Assembly: GCF_028686475.1 (NCBI RefSeq) | Contig: NZ_JAQUCA010000016.1 | Location: 1-64,000, forward strand | Origin: Giesbergeria sp. | Lineage (GTDB): Bacteria; Pseudomonadota; Gammaproteobacteria; Burkholderiales; Burkholderiaceae_C | DNA length: 64,000 nucleotides | Direction: 5' to 3' | Shown: positions 1 to 7,527 of the stretch, in pieces | Layout of the letters: each line of letters opens with the position of its first letter | Numbering within the stretch: position 1 is the stretch's first letter | Notes under the pieces: generated by a model | Seen by the model: the letters and a program-made list of their open reading frames with translations, nothing else | The model's database searches: none | What the model was told of the DNA's origin: nothing | Position numbers and translations under genes: made by a program

Positions 1-114
1 GGTAAACACGTCAAGCCCTATGCTTTGGATAAGGCTATGGGTGCGCTCAAAATTTGGACTTGGCAAGAACATGATGGTACCGATGGAACCTTGGGAGCCG
101 TGCCATGCGTTTAA
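1..114 (+). CDS. C-terminal end of an unidentified protein, cut by the window start
   Basis: An open frame runs from base 1 to a TAA at 112-114 and gives the last 37 residues of a protein (ending ...LGAVPCV). I do not recognise the family. The stop overlaps the start of the next gene by 10 bases, which suggests translational coupling and that the two genes belong together. Confidence 0.5.
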   Translation, partial: GKHVKPYALDKAMGALKIWTWQEHDGTDGTLGAVPCV

Positions 115-1019
115 CCTCTGAATACCACATTCCTACCACTACCCGCTGGATTGCCGGGGGCTTGGCCAGTGTGGTGACCTTAGTGTGTGCTGGTATGGCT
201 GCTATGTCGGCAATGGAGCGTTCTACCAGCCTTGCCGGGGCTGTCATGTTCGTAGCGCTGGCATTGGTCATGGTGGTTGGTAGCCATTTACTACCTGCAT
301 TGGCACGTGGTAGTCGCATTGGCCAAGGTGTATTTGCCGTCTGTGTACTGGTGACGCTTTACAACCATGCTTACTTCTTTGATAGCGAAAAACGACACAT
401 GGGCCAGCAGCGGCAGGCTGAAGTACCGCCTTCGCCCGAAGTGCTGCGCTATGAGCAAGAGCTAAGCTTGATTGCTGCCCGTGGTCTGCCATTGGTTTCT
501 GCTGACCTGGCAACCGCACAGGTAACAGTTGCAAAGGCAGCAGCAGCATTGGAGCGTTGCCAAGCCAAGGAAGGCGTACGTTGCACCTCTGCTGCAGCTG
601 CGCTGGATATTGCCCAAGCTAAGGTCGGTGCATTGCAAGACGAACGCGCCCAAGCCTTGCGTGCTGAAGACTTGCGTTCCAGTCTGTCCACAGCGGTAGC
701 AGCCCATAGCGCTAAAGTGGCCCAAGCCGGTGTCAATACCGTGGATGCCTCTATTGCACGCTTGCTGGGTGTTGACGCTGATACCGTGGCCACTATCACT
801 TCGGTCATGCAGTCCATCGCATTGGAAGTGATGGGTGCTTTGCTCTGGGCCGTAGCTCTGCCCAAAGTTGTCAAAAAACCCAAGGTACAAGAGGTGCGTA
901 TCAAGCACTTAGTACCTTATCGCCCACAGGCCCAACGCACTGTGCAGCAGATTGGTTGGGTGCAGAAAGTGCTGGCTCATAGCCAAGCACGCTCTCGCGA
1001 CTCGCCAACGCTGGCATAA
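105..1019 (+). CDS. Hypothetical multi-pass membrane protein with coiled-coil middle
   Basis: The 304-residue product has three predicted membrane segments near the N-terminus (about 15-36, 43-63 and 73-92). An alanine- and glutamine-rich, helix-prone middle follows (about 105-230), and a fourth hydrophobic segment lies at about 232-252 before a basic tail. This layout (membrane anchor, long coiled coil, membrane return) is seen in mobile-element and phage envelope proteins, but I find no motif naming a family. The ATG lies within the end of the preceding frame, so the two are probably one transcription unit. Function unknown; a role in a plasmid or integrative element is inferred only from the neighbouring parAB and IS elements. 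Confidence 0.6.
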   Translation: MRLTSEYHIPTTTRWIAGGLASVVTLVCAGMAAMSAMERSTSLAGAVMFVALALVMVVGSHLLPALARGSRIGQGVFAVCVLVTLYNHAYFFDSEKRHMGQQRQAEVPPSPEVLRYEQELSLIAARGLPLVSADLATAQVTVAKAAAALERCQAKEGVRCTSAAAALDIAQAKVGALQDERAQALRAEDLRSSLSTAVAAHSAKVAQAGVNTVDASIARLLGVDADTVATITSVMQSIALEVMGALLWAVALPKVVKKPKVQEVRIKHLVPYRPQAQRTVQQIGWVQKVLAHSQARSRDSPTLA

Positions 1020-1296
1020 AGCCCTTCTGCCTAACAAAAAGCCGCCTTTTTTGCCAAGGCGGCGCTGCCGCATGGGCCGCAAAGAAAGAGGCTTCCATCA
1101 TCGGCGCTGGCACGCTACCATGGTGGCACTCAATACCGCTATTGCGGAAATTAAATCTGGCCTTCTTGGCCGAGCAGACCTTGGGCGTAGCTTTTCGCTG
1201 TGCCCGCAAAGAAAAAGACCTCACCCCAGCTGGTGAGCTTGCACTCCTTGGCTGGGTGCATGGCTTTCTACACCCCAACGCTTTCAACATCTGACC
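1020..1296 (+). other. Intergenic stretch with a possible decayed small gene
   Basis: A plus-strand frame ending in TGA at 1292-1294 reads as a plausible protein tail (...GELALLGWVHGFLHPNAFNI) just before a good terminator. The frame has no convincing ATG, and an overlapping frame begins MVALNTAIAE near 1121, so a frameshifted small gene is possible. At 1041-1063 there is an 8-bp hairpin (GCCGCCTT/AAGGCGGC); with the A-run before it, it would act as a terminator for minus-strand transcripts. Nothing else is recognisable. Confidence 0.25.
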
Positions 1297-1319
1297 ACAG
1301 GGCCACGCCCTGTTTTTTC
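1297..1319 (+). terminator. Rho-independent terminator
   Basis: A 7-bp perfect stem (ACAGGGC/GCCCTGT) with a 3-base loop is followed directly by a T-run on the plus strand. It would end transcription from the membrane-protein unit. From here to 1631 I see no gene. Confidence 0.7.
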
Positions 1320-1631
1320 GTGCCATCCCACCATATGGGATTTTTCAGCCAATTGGGATTCACGACATTTAACTACAGAGTATGAAAAAAACAGGGCATA
1401 AGACCATTTGAATCAACAACTTAGCCAGCTTGTTTATCTACAGAGCGTCATACAGAACGAAAAGGTTAAAAATTTCGGGACGTAATTTGCTCGTTTTTTG
1501 AGCAACAGATGCTATGGACGCATGGGGACAACAACAGCCAAAGAAAGGAGGAATCTGCTGGTGTGGCGGCCAGTGCGGTAGGTGCGGGTGGAGTGACACT
1601 CGATGGTCTATCGTAGGGGGATGCGGAAAGA

Positions 1632-2018
<387 letters not shown>

Positions 2019-2028
2019 ACGCAGTGCA

Positions 2029-2386
2029 TGCGAAGAACGCCCGCATGGCCTGGGCATCGCCGACGCTTGGGGAGCGCTTTGCAATGCCCGCTTGAATCCA
2101 TACAGCAATTGAACAAATGAATTGATTTCTACCGCCGCTTGACGGCTTGCAGTGATGAAGCAAGGTTGGACCTGCGCGGGGTGTTCCTGAAAAAAGTACG
2201 AAGGTGGTTAGCACCATCCTTGATTAGCGAACGAGGCCCCCGCGTGCGTCTTTCATCAGGGTCCGCAGCAGTTACGCTGCATCAATAACCGTTTGTAGTA
2301 CAGCCAGTCCGCACCTTGTATTCAAAGTCTCTGCCAGAGCTGCCGGTAGCGTGTGCAACCTCCAAGAACATTCCATGGCGACTTGC
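2029..2386 (+). repeat. 358-bp copy of an IS1111 3' end (direct repeat of 27397-27754)
   Basis: This segment matches 27397-27754 over its whole length without gaps (constant offset 25,368), with only a few base changes. It holds the last codons of an IS1111-group transposase (...KNARMAWASP.LGERFAMPA, stop near 2093) and the long noncoding tail that follows. In the IS1111 group that tail encodes the guide RNA. The match stops at about 2386, which marks the right end of the element, inside the first codons of parA. Confidence 0.85.
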
Positions 2387-3458
2387 CGGAGCAAGTGCGC
2401 TGCTTGGCGTTTCAAGCAACACGATGCGTGCCTATGCTGATAACGCTGGCGTGCATATCAAACGCGCAGCGGACTTCAAACCTGGAGCACCCCAAGTACG
2501 AGTGTTCGATCCAAGCCAAATTTTCCAGATCGCTGCTTGGCGGCGAGCACAGGGTTACACAAAGTTCACTGCGCACAGTCCGACAGTAATCACCGTGGAC
2601 GTTATCAAGGGAGGTACTGGAAAAACGACAACCAGCGTTGAACTGGCCGTGCATCTCCAGCTCAACGGCATACGCACACTTCTAGTGGACCTGGATATTC
2701 AAGCGAATGCTACGCAAATGCTAGGCTATGAGCCAGACTTAACAATGGAAGAGGCAGAGTCGTATGACCTTTTGCCTGAAGCCATCGTTGAGAATACATT
2801 CGCATCGATTTTGCTTCCCTACATCCTCTCGAAATCAGGCGCTCGCCAAGGCACAACAACGCCACCTGCAGAACAGATTATCAAGAAGCCATTCGGCGAA
2901 GCTGGTCCGCACCTGATTCCGTCGGATCCCTATCTGGGCGATGTTGAGGCGGCTTTGGCAAAGGCTTCTGGCCAGCGCGAGCTATATCTCCGCCGCATCC
3001 TGGAAAGCAACTATGGCTTCAATGCCAGTGATTATGACGTAATCATCTTTGATTGCCCGCCCTCTGTCAGCTTTCTTTCGAGCGCAGCGATTGCCGCAGC
3101 AGACATTGTTGTCGCGCCAATCCGAATGGACCTTTTTTCGATTAAAGGGCTCTCGCGTTTGATGGGCGAAATTAATACGCTTGAATCCGAGTACAGGCTC
3201 AAACCGGAACTTATCATACTGCCAACGCATTACGCACCTCAGTTTTCGCGTATCAGCCGGATGCAGCAAACACTAACTGCCTATCGCGAGTTGATGGCTC
3301 CATGCGTTATTTCAGCCAGTGAGCAGTTTCCGAAAAGCTTGGACCAGTACATGCCACTGACACTTCAAGCGCCCACATCGCAGGGCTCCAAAGAATATAA
3401 AATTTTTGCCGAGTTCATCCAGAGCCGAATCATTGCAGGCAGCGGGAATAAGAAATGA
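2316..3458 (+). CDS. parA: ParA-family partition ATPase
   Basis: The 380-residue protein is a type Ia ParA. An N-terminal DNA-binding helix-turn-helix region (about 22-80) is followed by a deviant Walker A motif KGGTGKTTT at 98-106, the A' motif VDLDIQANAT (about 124-133) and Walker B VIIFDCPPS (about 242-250). With ParB it would move plasmid or ICE DNA to daughter cells and usually also represses its own operon. It overlaps parB by four bases (ATGA). Odd: the first 23 codons lie in sequence shared with an IS1111 element, so the N-terminus is chimeric. No in-frame ATG follows until about residue 37, inside the helix-turn-helix. The native start was probably lost when the IS inserted. Family assignment is firm; function of this copy is uncertain. 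Confidence 0.9.
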   Translation: MYSKSLPELPVACATSKNIPWRLAGASALLGVSSNTMRAYADNAGVHIKRAADFKPGAPQVRVFDPSQIFQIAAWRRAQGYTKFTAHSPTVITVDVIKGGTGKTTTSVELAVHLQLNGIRTLLVDLDIQANATQMLGYEPDLTMEEAESYDLLPEAIVENTFASILLPYILSKSGARQGTTTPPAEQIIKKPFGEAGPHLIPSDPYLGDVEAALAKASGQRELYLRRILESNYGFNASDYDVIIFDCPPSVSFLSSAAIAAADIVVAPIRMDLFSIKGLSRLMGEINTLESEYRLKPELIILPTHYAPQFSRISRMQQTLTAYRELMAPCVISASEQFPKSLDQYMPLTLQAPTSQGSKEYKIFAEFIQSRIIAGSGNKK

Positions 3459-4432
3459 AACAACGAGTAATTGGTAAAGGGTTTGGCCCTGGAGTTCCGA
3501 TGCTGAAATTCAGCAATACACCGACCCCCCCTAGCCCAGATAAAGATTCCATCACTGCAGTCATTGGAAGAGAATTGCGTCTCATAGATCCAAAGCTGAT
3601 AGATCCAAACCCTCTTGCACCGCGAGAAATCTACACGGAGGAGATGATACAAACCCGTGCAGAAGAATTGAAAACTCAAGGCCAACGCGACCCGATTCAT
3701 GTTATCCCGAATCCGAACAAACCTGGGCGCTTCATCATCGCGGACGGCTGGACTCGCGTACAGGCATGCTTAGAGCACCAAGCACTTGACCAGTTGCTGG
3801 CCGAGATCCACAGCGACCTATCCCTGGAATCTTCGGCCTGGCTTGGATGGGAAAACAACGAAGGGCGTTCCGAGCATACGGACATTGACCGTGGACTTTT
3901 TTTCGCCAAGATGATAGAGAACGGAAAGTCCCCATCCGAAATCGCTGACAGGGCGAAGATCGCACGGTCGGCGATGACCTTCTTTCAGGCTTACAGTAAA
4001 CTCCCCGCAGAAGTTCTCTCCGAAATGCGCAAGCATCCAAAAAAGTTTGGATCGCTCGTGGCCTACCACCTTCTTCGTCTATGCGACGCATCTGGCATCG
4101 AATCAGTCCTGTGCCTAATGGACAAATACGTAAGAGAGGGCCACGGAGCTCATTGGGTTGTCGCACAAGCCAAGAACTTGATGACAACCTCATCGCCACG
4201 CTCCAAGCCAACAAAGAGCAAAACCATCAAGTACAAAAACGGGCATCTAAAAACACGGCCTGATGGCCGCGTTGAGCTTGCAATCCATGTAGCACCAGAA
4301 AAACTAAAAGCTTTTGAGGAGGCACTGGTGGCGCTACTCAACTCAGTGGCCACACCAACTCAAGATGATGCAAAAGCCGAACAGGAAGATGCTGCAAGCC
4401 AAACCGATCATGCAATGAATTTAAACGTTTAA
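3455..4432 (+). CDS. parB: ParB-family partition protein
   Basis: The 325-residue protein has the ParB/Sulfiredoxin-like N-domain (about 45-110, including the loop ending FIIADGWTRVQACL), where chromosomal ParBs bind CTP. A central helix-turn-helix follows (about 165-200, SPSEIADRAKIARSAMTFF), then a basic linker and an acidic C-terminal dimerisation region. It would bind parS and stimulate ParA. The start overlaps the parA stop (ATGA). The last codons (NLNV-stop) are part of a palindromic parS-like site, so the gene end and the centromere are physically fused. Confidence 0.88.
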   Translation: MKQRVIGKGFGPGVPMLKFSNTPTPPSPDKDSITAVIGRELRLIDPKLIDPNPLAPREIYTEEMIQTRAEELKTQGQRDPIHVIPNPNKPGRFIIADGWTRVQACLEHQALDQLLAEIHSDLSLESSAWLGWENNEGRSEHTDIDRGLFFAKMIENGKSPSEIADRAKIARSAMTFFQAYSKLPAEVLSEMRKHPKKFGSLVAYHLLRLCDASGIESVLCLMDKYVREGHGAHWVVAQAKNLMTTSSPRSKPTKSKTIKYKNGHLKTRPDGRVELAIHVAPEKLKAFEEALVALLNSVATPTQDDAKAEQEDAASQTDHAMNLNV

Positions 4433-4433
4433 A
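4420..4433. promoter_or_regulatory. Putative parS site 1 (palindrome)
   Basis: Perfect 14-bp palindrome TTTAAACGTTTAAA overlapping the parB stop codon (TAA at 4430-4432). A second copy lies 73 bp away centre to centre, about seven helical turns, so both would face the same side of the DNA. Position next to parAB and exact repetition support a ParB binding site. Confidence 0.65.
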
Positions 4434-4491
4434 CAGCCCTGCAGCGCACATACCAAGAGCAAGGCCAACCAAACCAAGCGATAGCAGACCA

Positions 4492-4507
4492 ATTTAAACG
4501 TTTAAAT
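4492..4507. promoter_or_regulatory. Putative parS site 2 (palindrome)
   Basis: Perfect 16-bp palindrome ATTTAAACGTTTAAAT sharing the 14-bp core of site 1. It lies 60 bp past the end of parB in noncoding DNA. Confidence 0.65.
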
Positions 4508-4851
4508 AGCGCTAAGCTCTATATCTGTGCTTAACAATCTTCTTTGAAGAGAACAGTCGTAACCGTATTTTTTAAGAATATACAGGGCTGTTTCAAAGCA
4601 TAAGTGCAACACCGGCGCTTGGTCGTCAAGGCCGCCAATACCGATTGGGCCGTCACATTAGGCATCTTGCAAAGTTTGTGCAGAAGCCAAGCGGCGACAG
4701 CCACAGGCCGCCTGGGGGGCTCGGGGGCGTAGCAGCAAGAGCTGCTGTTGCGAGCGACTTCGCGGCGCTGGGGCTGTACCCGAGCAGGCGGGCGATAGGA
4801 CGTTAGCTCAGGCTTTGTTAGAGGAAGAAGGCAATGGTGATGCGGTCTTCG
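4508..4851. other. Noncoding or degenerate DNA between parB and a MITE
   Basis: No convincing gene. A minus-strand frame is open here (stop near 4531) but its composition, rich in Pro, Arg and Cys, looks like read-through of IS-type noncoding DNA. The stretch probably belongs to an older, unidentified insertion that the MITE at 4861 later entered. Confidence 0.35.
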
Positions 4852-4860
4852 GGTTACAAC

Positions 4861-5009
4861 GGCTTTGTTGCACAAATAATTCTTTTTAAATCAATAGTTT
4901 ACATCGTACTTGATGGGGAAATTCTGGGATTTCTGCACGTTTTCACTGGTTGATGATTACAAGCTGTTGATTTGTAATGAATTTTTTCAGCTATTTGTGC
5001 AACAAAGCC
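4861..5009. mobile_element. 149-bp MITE with 18-bp inverted ends and 9-bp target duplication
   Basis: The ends are perfect 18-bp inverted repeats, GGCTTTGTTGCACAAATA at 4861-4878 and its complement at 4992-5009. The flanks carry an identical 9-bp duplication GGTTACAAC (4852-4860 and 5010-5018). The end sequence and 9-bp duplication are those of the IS903 group of the IS5 family. The ~113-bp AT-rich interior has no transposase, so this is a non-autonomous derivative moved in trans. Confidence 0.85.
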
Positions 5010-5051
5010 GGTTACAACTGTGAGTATCGTGCGGTCAGTGTTGCAAAGTCT

Positions 5052-5834
5052 TCAGGTTGCACTTCGGGCTTGAAGCCGTTTTCTCGCAGTTTGACGTTCG
5101 TCTGCAAGGTTAAATAATAATCCCCCAACTACGTTGACACTTTTTTCGGGATATTCGCCATACAGCGGCCAGACACCGTCCATCCAGGGCCATTGCCCCA
5201 CTTTTTCCGCCTCTTCTTCTGCAAGTCGCAACTGGCGCTGCGTAAACCAGTTTATGGGCCTGGCACCCTGCATAGACGCGTCTATCATATGCAAGTTCAT
5301 CACATGCTCATCGTCGACTAATTGGAACGCAATGTAAACATCCTTGGATGTCACAAAGACAAGCGACAATAATTCTGGTGAACGGTCTTCAGAGAAGCTT
5401 CCGTACGCTATGTGCAGACAGAAATCCGGAATCCAGAGTTGAGACTTCACTTCCGGGTCGAATCGGGGGTCTGTGAGCTGAAAATCGGGAATATTCCAGG
5501 TGTGATAGTTCGTGCACCACATCTTTTTGATATCCCAGGCGGGAGCCAAGCCGTAGGATTGCATCGCCATCTCCAGGACATGAGGCTCCAGTTCTTCGGG
5601 CAAAAAGATGACGACGATATTTTTTGACAAATTGACATCCTGAGGTAACAAATCTTGTAGGTCCGTGGTCGGCACAACGGCACCGACGACCAGTGACTTG
5701 ACGTTATCTTCCTGCCGTAGAACTTCAACTTCTGCTTGTATATGGCTGAGTTGATGATTTGTGGCTTCTTCTGCTGCCTGCCGTGTCCAGTGCTTGGGCG
5801 CAATGCAGGTATTTTCTTGATTAAAGTTTTTCAT
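5052..5834 (-). CDS. Hypothetical protein, 260 aa
   Basis: A single AT-rich frame begins with an ATG (MKNFNQENTC) just after a poly-A/T stretch. The protein is acidic, soluble and rich in aromatic residues and tryptophan (for example IKKMWCTNYHTWNIPDFQL), with no signal peptide or membrane segment. I do not recognise a family. The base composition is clearly lower in GC than the helicase operon, and it sits alone between a MITE and an IS256 fragment, so it was probably acquired by transfer. Single-gene cargo of this composition is often an orphan immunity protein, but nothing in the sequence proves that. Confidence 0.6.
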   Translation of the reverse strand: MKNFNQENTCIAPKHWTRQAAEEATNHQLSHIQAEVEVLRQEDNVKSLVVGAVVPTTDLQDLLPQDVNLSKNIVVIFLPEELEPHVLEMAMQSYGLAPAWDIKKMWCTNYHTWNIPDFQLTDPRFDPEVKSQLWIPDFCLHIAYGSFSEDRSPELLSLVFVTSKDVYIAFQLVDDEHVMNLHMIDASMQGARPINWFTQRQLRLAEEEAEKVGQWPWMDGVWPLYGEYPEKSVNVVGGLLFNLADERQTARKRLQARSAT

Positions 5835-5967
5835 AATGTAAAAAATAAATTAAAGATTGAGGATTTTTCTGAACCCTGCCCGGTGCGACATGCCCTGGCT
5901 TTCTCGTATAGTCAAAAAAATCTGGGGTTTAAAGATTTTTTGAAGGTTTGATGAAAAGGTGACCTCG

Positions 5968-6155
5968 GTGCCTTGCCTATCGAGGTACCCCGAGACCGCC
6001 ACGGCAGTTTCGAGCCCCAAATCATCCCCAAGCACCAGACCCGCTGGGCTGGGTTCGATGACAAAATCATCTCGCTGTACGCCCGTGGCATGACGGCGTG
6101 CGAGATTCAAGCTCACCTGCAGGAGATGTACGGCACCGATGTCTCTGCCAGCCTG
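5968..6155 (+). pseudogene. Internal fragment of an IS256-family transposase
   Basis: The frame reads [20 protein letters not shown] and then [19 protein letters not shown]. These are characteristic of the N-terminal half of IS256 (Transposase_mut) transposases, just before the first catalytic Asp. Both ends are missing: the left joins AT-rich DNA and the right is cut by an IS3-type end at 6156. The C-terminal part of an IS256 transposase lies at 36970-37255 but comes from a separate copy or a rearrangement. Confidence 0.8.
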
Positions 6156-6215
6156 TGTCATGGTCTAATAATTAATTCTGGATACCTCGATGGTGTGTCA
6201 TCGAGCCCCTTGAGT
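6156..6215 (+). mobile_element. IS3-family left end remnant
   Basis: The end sequence TGTCATGGTCTAATAATT is followed by an extra AATT and then a leader resembling that of the copy at 1632 (CTGGATACCTCGAT... CCCCTTGAGTA against CTGGACACCTCGAT... CCCCCTGAGTA). No orfA follows directly. A short frame to about 6287 ([17 protein letters not shown]) looks like a helix-turn-helix scrap. Confidence 0.6.
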
Positions 6216-6289
6216 AGAGAGGAGCTTCACAGAAAATATCAAATATCTCGTAGCAGCGCAGCAGCATTCATGGTAAATTTGCGCTAGGT

Positions 6290-6445
6290 CGAAAGACCCG
6301 GTGCTTCAAAACACCTTTTGGTAGCGCGGTTGCAATCCCCACCGTAAAGCGGGGTTTTATCACGTCCAGATTTTTTGGGCGGGATGGGTCTCGCTGCAAA
6401 GCCGACCGCACGGCGTTACCCGTGTTTTGAACATCCCGCCACCAC
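6290..6445 (+). ncRNA. Possible C4-like antisense RNA leader
   Basis: The stretch has features of the phage C4/P4-CI antisense RNAs. There is a hairpin around CCCCACCGTAAAGCGGGG (about 6339-6356), and GGCGGGATG (about 6379) is complementary to CATCCCGCC downstream (about 6431). A 12-base motif GTGCTTCAAAAC occurs before and after the hairpin. A reading frame resembling phage Icd/Ash-type proteins overlaps the following gene's start. Family assignment is from memory of the pattern and is tentative. Confidence 0.4.
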
Positions 6446-6499
6446 TGTGCTTCAAAACGCCGTGTGTGGGTTTTCAGTCTCGTAACGGAGCTTGTTCCT

Positions 6500-7165
6500 A
6501 TGGCACATTTGCACGCCTCTGCGCCTTCACCTGCGCATTCACCCCTCCCTCACCCCGATTCCTTGGCAGGTTACCTTGGGTGCGACCGCGCCCATTTGTA
6601 CGAGCAGGGTGTCAATGATTTTTTTGAAGCACTGCATGTGCTTTGCAGTAACCCCAACTCCGTCATCGAGTTGCAGCATGCTATTAAAAAGGGCATGCGT
6701 GGTGTGACAGCACTGAAACGTCTGACCACGCTTGAGCGGGTTATGGAGGGCTCCCATCTTGCACGAGGTGGCGTTGCTGCAGCGCAGTCTCCACAGAAAT
6801 TGGATGAAACACCTGCTTTACAGGCCACCGTGCTCACCAAAAAGCGTCGCCAGCGACGCTACTTTTCTCCTAGTTACAAGCTCCAAGTCGCTCAACTCAT
6901 CCGACAGGAAAACCGCTCTGTCAATGAAGTCAGCCAAGAGCTCAATTTAGCGAAAAGCATTTTGTACCGCTGGCTCCTAGAGTTCGATGTTCGGCAAGCG
7001 TTGGCCACAGATGGCCCTTCTAGCCCTGCTGCTCCTATGCTTTCAGACACAGGGCAGCGCATTCGCCAGCTCGAAGAGCGTTTGCAGCAGCTGCAGGCAG
7101 ACAACGACTTGCTCAAAAAAGCATCGGCTTTGTTTGCCCGAGAAATTTCGGTGCAAGGGCAATAA
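6500..7165 (+). CDS. OrfA-like DNA-binding protein with an extra N-terminal domain
   Basis: From the ATG at 6500 the product is about 221 residues. The C-terminal half is a clear IS3 OrfA: helix-turn-helix (FSPSYKLQVAQLIRQ ... SILYRWLLEFD), then a leucine-zipper coiled coil (RIRQLEERLQQLQADNDLLK) and the KKASALFARE ending. The first ~110 residues are not OrfA: a Pro/His-rich start (MAHLHASAPSPAH) is followed by a helical part (AGYLGCDRAHLYEQGVNDFF). No orfB follows; instead a small gene and a large serine recombinase come next in the same direction. I infer a domesticated OrfA acting as a DNA-binding regulator or accessory factor. An in-frame ATG farther upstream (6464) is possible, but 6500 fits the leader better. 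Confidence 0.65.
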   Translation: MAHLHASAPSPAHSPLPHPDSLAGYLGCDRAHLYEQGVNDFFEALHVLCSNPNSVIELQHAIKKGMRGVTALKRLTTLERVMEGSHLARGGVAAAQSPQKLDETPALQATVLTKKRRQRRYFSPSYKLQVAQLIRQENRSVNEVSQELNLAKSILYRWLLEFDVRQALATDGPSSPAAPMLSDTGQRIRQLEERLQQLQADNDLLKKASALFAREISVQGQ

Positions 7166-7243
7166 CGCGCCCCCTGCAGTAGCACGCAGGCATTTGCCCT
7201 GCGGTGCTTTCTACAGCGACTCCTAGACGAATCCATTTTTTGC

Positions 7244-7267
7244 CACCAGCCCTAGCCAGGGCTGGTG
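7244..7267. terminator. Strong hairpin after the OrfA-like gene
   Basis: A 10-bp perfect stem (CACCAGCCCT/AGGGCTGGTG) with an AGCC loop. There is no T-run after it on the plus strand, but a T-rich stretch precedes it, so termination of plus-strand transcripts is uncertain. Confidence 0.4.
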
Positions 7268-7301
7268 TGTGCGCTTGCATCCCAATTTTTCGGAGTTTTT
7301 G

Positions 7302-7514
7302 ATGAGCTCATCTGTGCATCCCTATTTTTTTGACGCATTACCCCAAAAAGTAGGCAACAGGCTCAACGGCGTGCCTATACCTCATAAGCGCTCCTCATGC
7401 GGACAGACAAAAGCCTTGCCACCACAGGTGCGTGACTTAGCAGAGCTGCTTGCGCAGATAGCTGCCGATGAATTTTTAGGTATGAGATCTGCCCATAAAG
7501 AGCAAGGGCAGTAA
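7302..7514 (+). CDS. Small protein preceding the serine recombinase
   Basis: The 70-residue frame from the ATG at 7302 (MSSSVHPYFF) ends 13 bases before the recombinase start. The C-terminal part QVRDLAELLAQIAADEFLG is amphipathic and resembles the small proteins often found immediately upstream of large serine recombinases in integrative elements. No catalytic motif is visible. Co-transcription with the recombinase is very likely from spacing; the role (perhaps directionality or expression control) is inferred. Confidence 0.6.
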   Translation: MSSSVHPYFFDALPQKVGNRLNGVPIPHKRSSCGQTKALPPQVRDLAELLAQIAADEFLGMRSAHKEQGQ

Positions 7515-7527
7515 GAAGGAGAAAAGG

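Noticed and set aside
4531-4875. Minus-strand open frame of 114 codons between parB and the MITE
   Set aside because: Residue composition (Pro, Arg, Cys rich) and its start inside the MITE end repeat indicate a chance frame.
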